Source: Candidatus Wolframiiraptor sp.
Lineage (GTDB): Archaea > Thermoproteota > Nitrososphaeria_A > Caldarchaeales > Wolframiiraptoraceae
Direction of reading: 5' to 3'
Assembly (NCBI GenBank): GCA_003660635.1
Contig: QMUP01000053.1
Span: forward strand, 1 to 6,389
Length of the DNA stretch: 6,389 bases
Positions 6,091-6,389 of this stretch are shown one piece after another; within the stretch, counting starts at the first letter, position 1, and every line of letters begins with the position of its first letter. The position numbers and the translations under genes are program-made. The notes below the pieces were generated by a model. The model was not told the origin of the DNA. It was given only the letters and a program-made list of their open reading frames with translations, and searched no databases.

Positions 6091-6389
6091 ATGTTTAATC
6101 CCAACGAGTTACCCGAATCGGTTTCTAAATCCGGTAGAAACCTCCTTAAACTAATTCTCTGGATAGCGGGTTACGTCGCCTCCTCAGCCCTCCTCAACAT
6201 CTACGTTCCGGGTCTCCTCTTCGAGGTGAGCGCCGAGATCGCGAAGACCTATCAAGATTACCTTGGATACATTAACAACGGAATCGCGATAGTCTTCGGA
6301 TACTTCATCATCGTAGCCTTCTCTAACCTAATCTACTGGAACCTGAGGCTGAGATATCCGCATTCAACAGCCCAAGTGATGAGGAACGC
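6091..6389 (+). CDS. N-terminal part of a membrane protein, possibly MscS-like channel (3'-truncated)
   Basis: The frame runs from ATG 6091 through the window end, giving 99 complete codons with no stop. A short polar N-terminus (residues 1-17) leads into a hydrophobic segment at about 18-43 (LLKLILWIAGYVASSALLN then YVPGLLF) and a second at about 65-83 (NNGIAIVFGYFIIVAFSNLIYW). A basic stretch follows (NLRLRYPHSTAQVMRN). The pattern of a second membrane helix ending in a YW-x-LRxRY sequence followed by HSTA and a basic segment resembles archaeal small mechanosensitive channel (MscS) family proteins, in which a pore helix and a cytoplasmic beta domain follow. Those parts lie outside the window, so the family call is tentative. 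A good ribosome site and a separate promoter candidate make the start firm. The call as a membrane protein is secure. Confidence 0.75.
   Translation, partial: MFNPNELPESVSKSGRNLLKLILWIAGYVASSALLNIYVPGLLFEVSAEIAKTYQDYLGYINNGIAIVFGYFIIVAFSNLIYWNLRLRYPHSTAQVMRN

Noticed and set aside
2074..6389. The four rightward genes as one functional operon or a new defence-type system
   Set aside because: Each gap is about 60-70 nt with its own TATA-like sequence, no genes overlap, the products share no pathway, and none is a recognised defence or mobile-element component.

Overview
The window reads as ordinary chromosomal DNA of an archaeon, probably a thermophile of the TACK/Thermoproteota-like range. 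The evidence is an archaeal-type ribosomal protein uS12, an archaeal compact type IA topoisomerase, TATA-like boxes about 25-50 nt before most starts, short or absent leaders, GTG and TTG starts, and heavy use of AGG (Arg) and ATA (Ile) codons. I cannot name the species, and the lineage is inference.

Layout from left to right. (1) The 3' end of a gene cut by the left edge (2-532, +), whose visible part resembles the C-terminal region of a family of uncharacterised, metallopeptidase-like, probably exported proteins. (2) rps12 (590-1018, +), alone and with its own TATA box. (3) A convergent cysteine-synthase-family gene (1075-1989, -), with T-rich sequence between the two 3' ends. (4) An 84-nt divergent promoter region with one AT-rich box that can be read as a TATA element in both directions. 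(5) A soluble M48-type zinc metallopeptidase with a zinc ribbon at each end (2074-3048, +). (6) A 12-segment MFS transporter (3113-4264, +). (7) A type IA DNA topoisomerase without C-terminal zinc fingers (start favoured at 4337, end 6028, +). (8) The first 99 codons of a membrane protein cut by the right edge (6091-6389, +), possibly an MscS-like channel.

The four genes from 2074 rightward point the same way. They are separated by gaps of about 60-70 nt that each carry TATA-like sequence, so they look like single transcription units rather than one operon. No shared pathway links them: translation, cysteine synthesis, protein quality control, transport, DNA topology and perhaps osmotic protection. 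Every intergenic gap is under 90 nt. I found no tRNA, rRNA, CRISPR array, insertion sequence or long repeat, and nothing that amounts to a new multi-gene system. The points most worth a second look are the twin-ribbon peptidase, the isolated rps12, the atypical C-terminus of the CysK-like enzyme and the corrected topoisomerase start.
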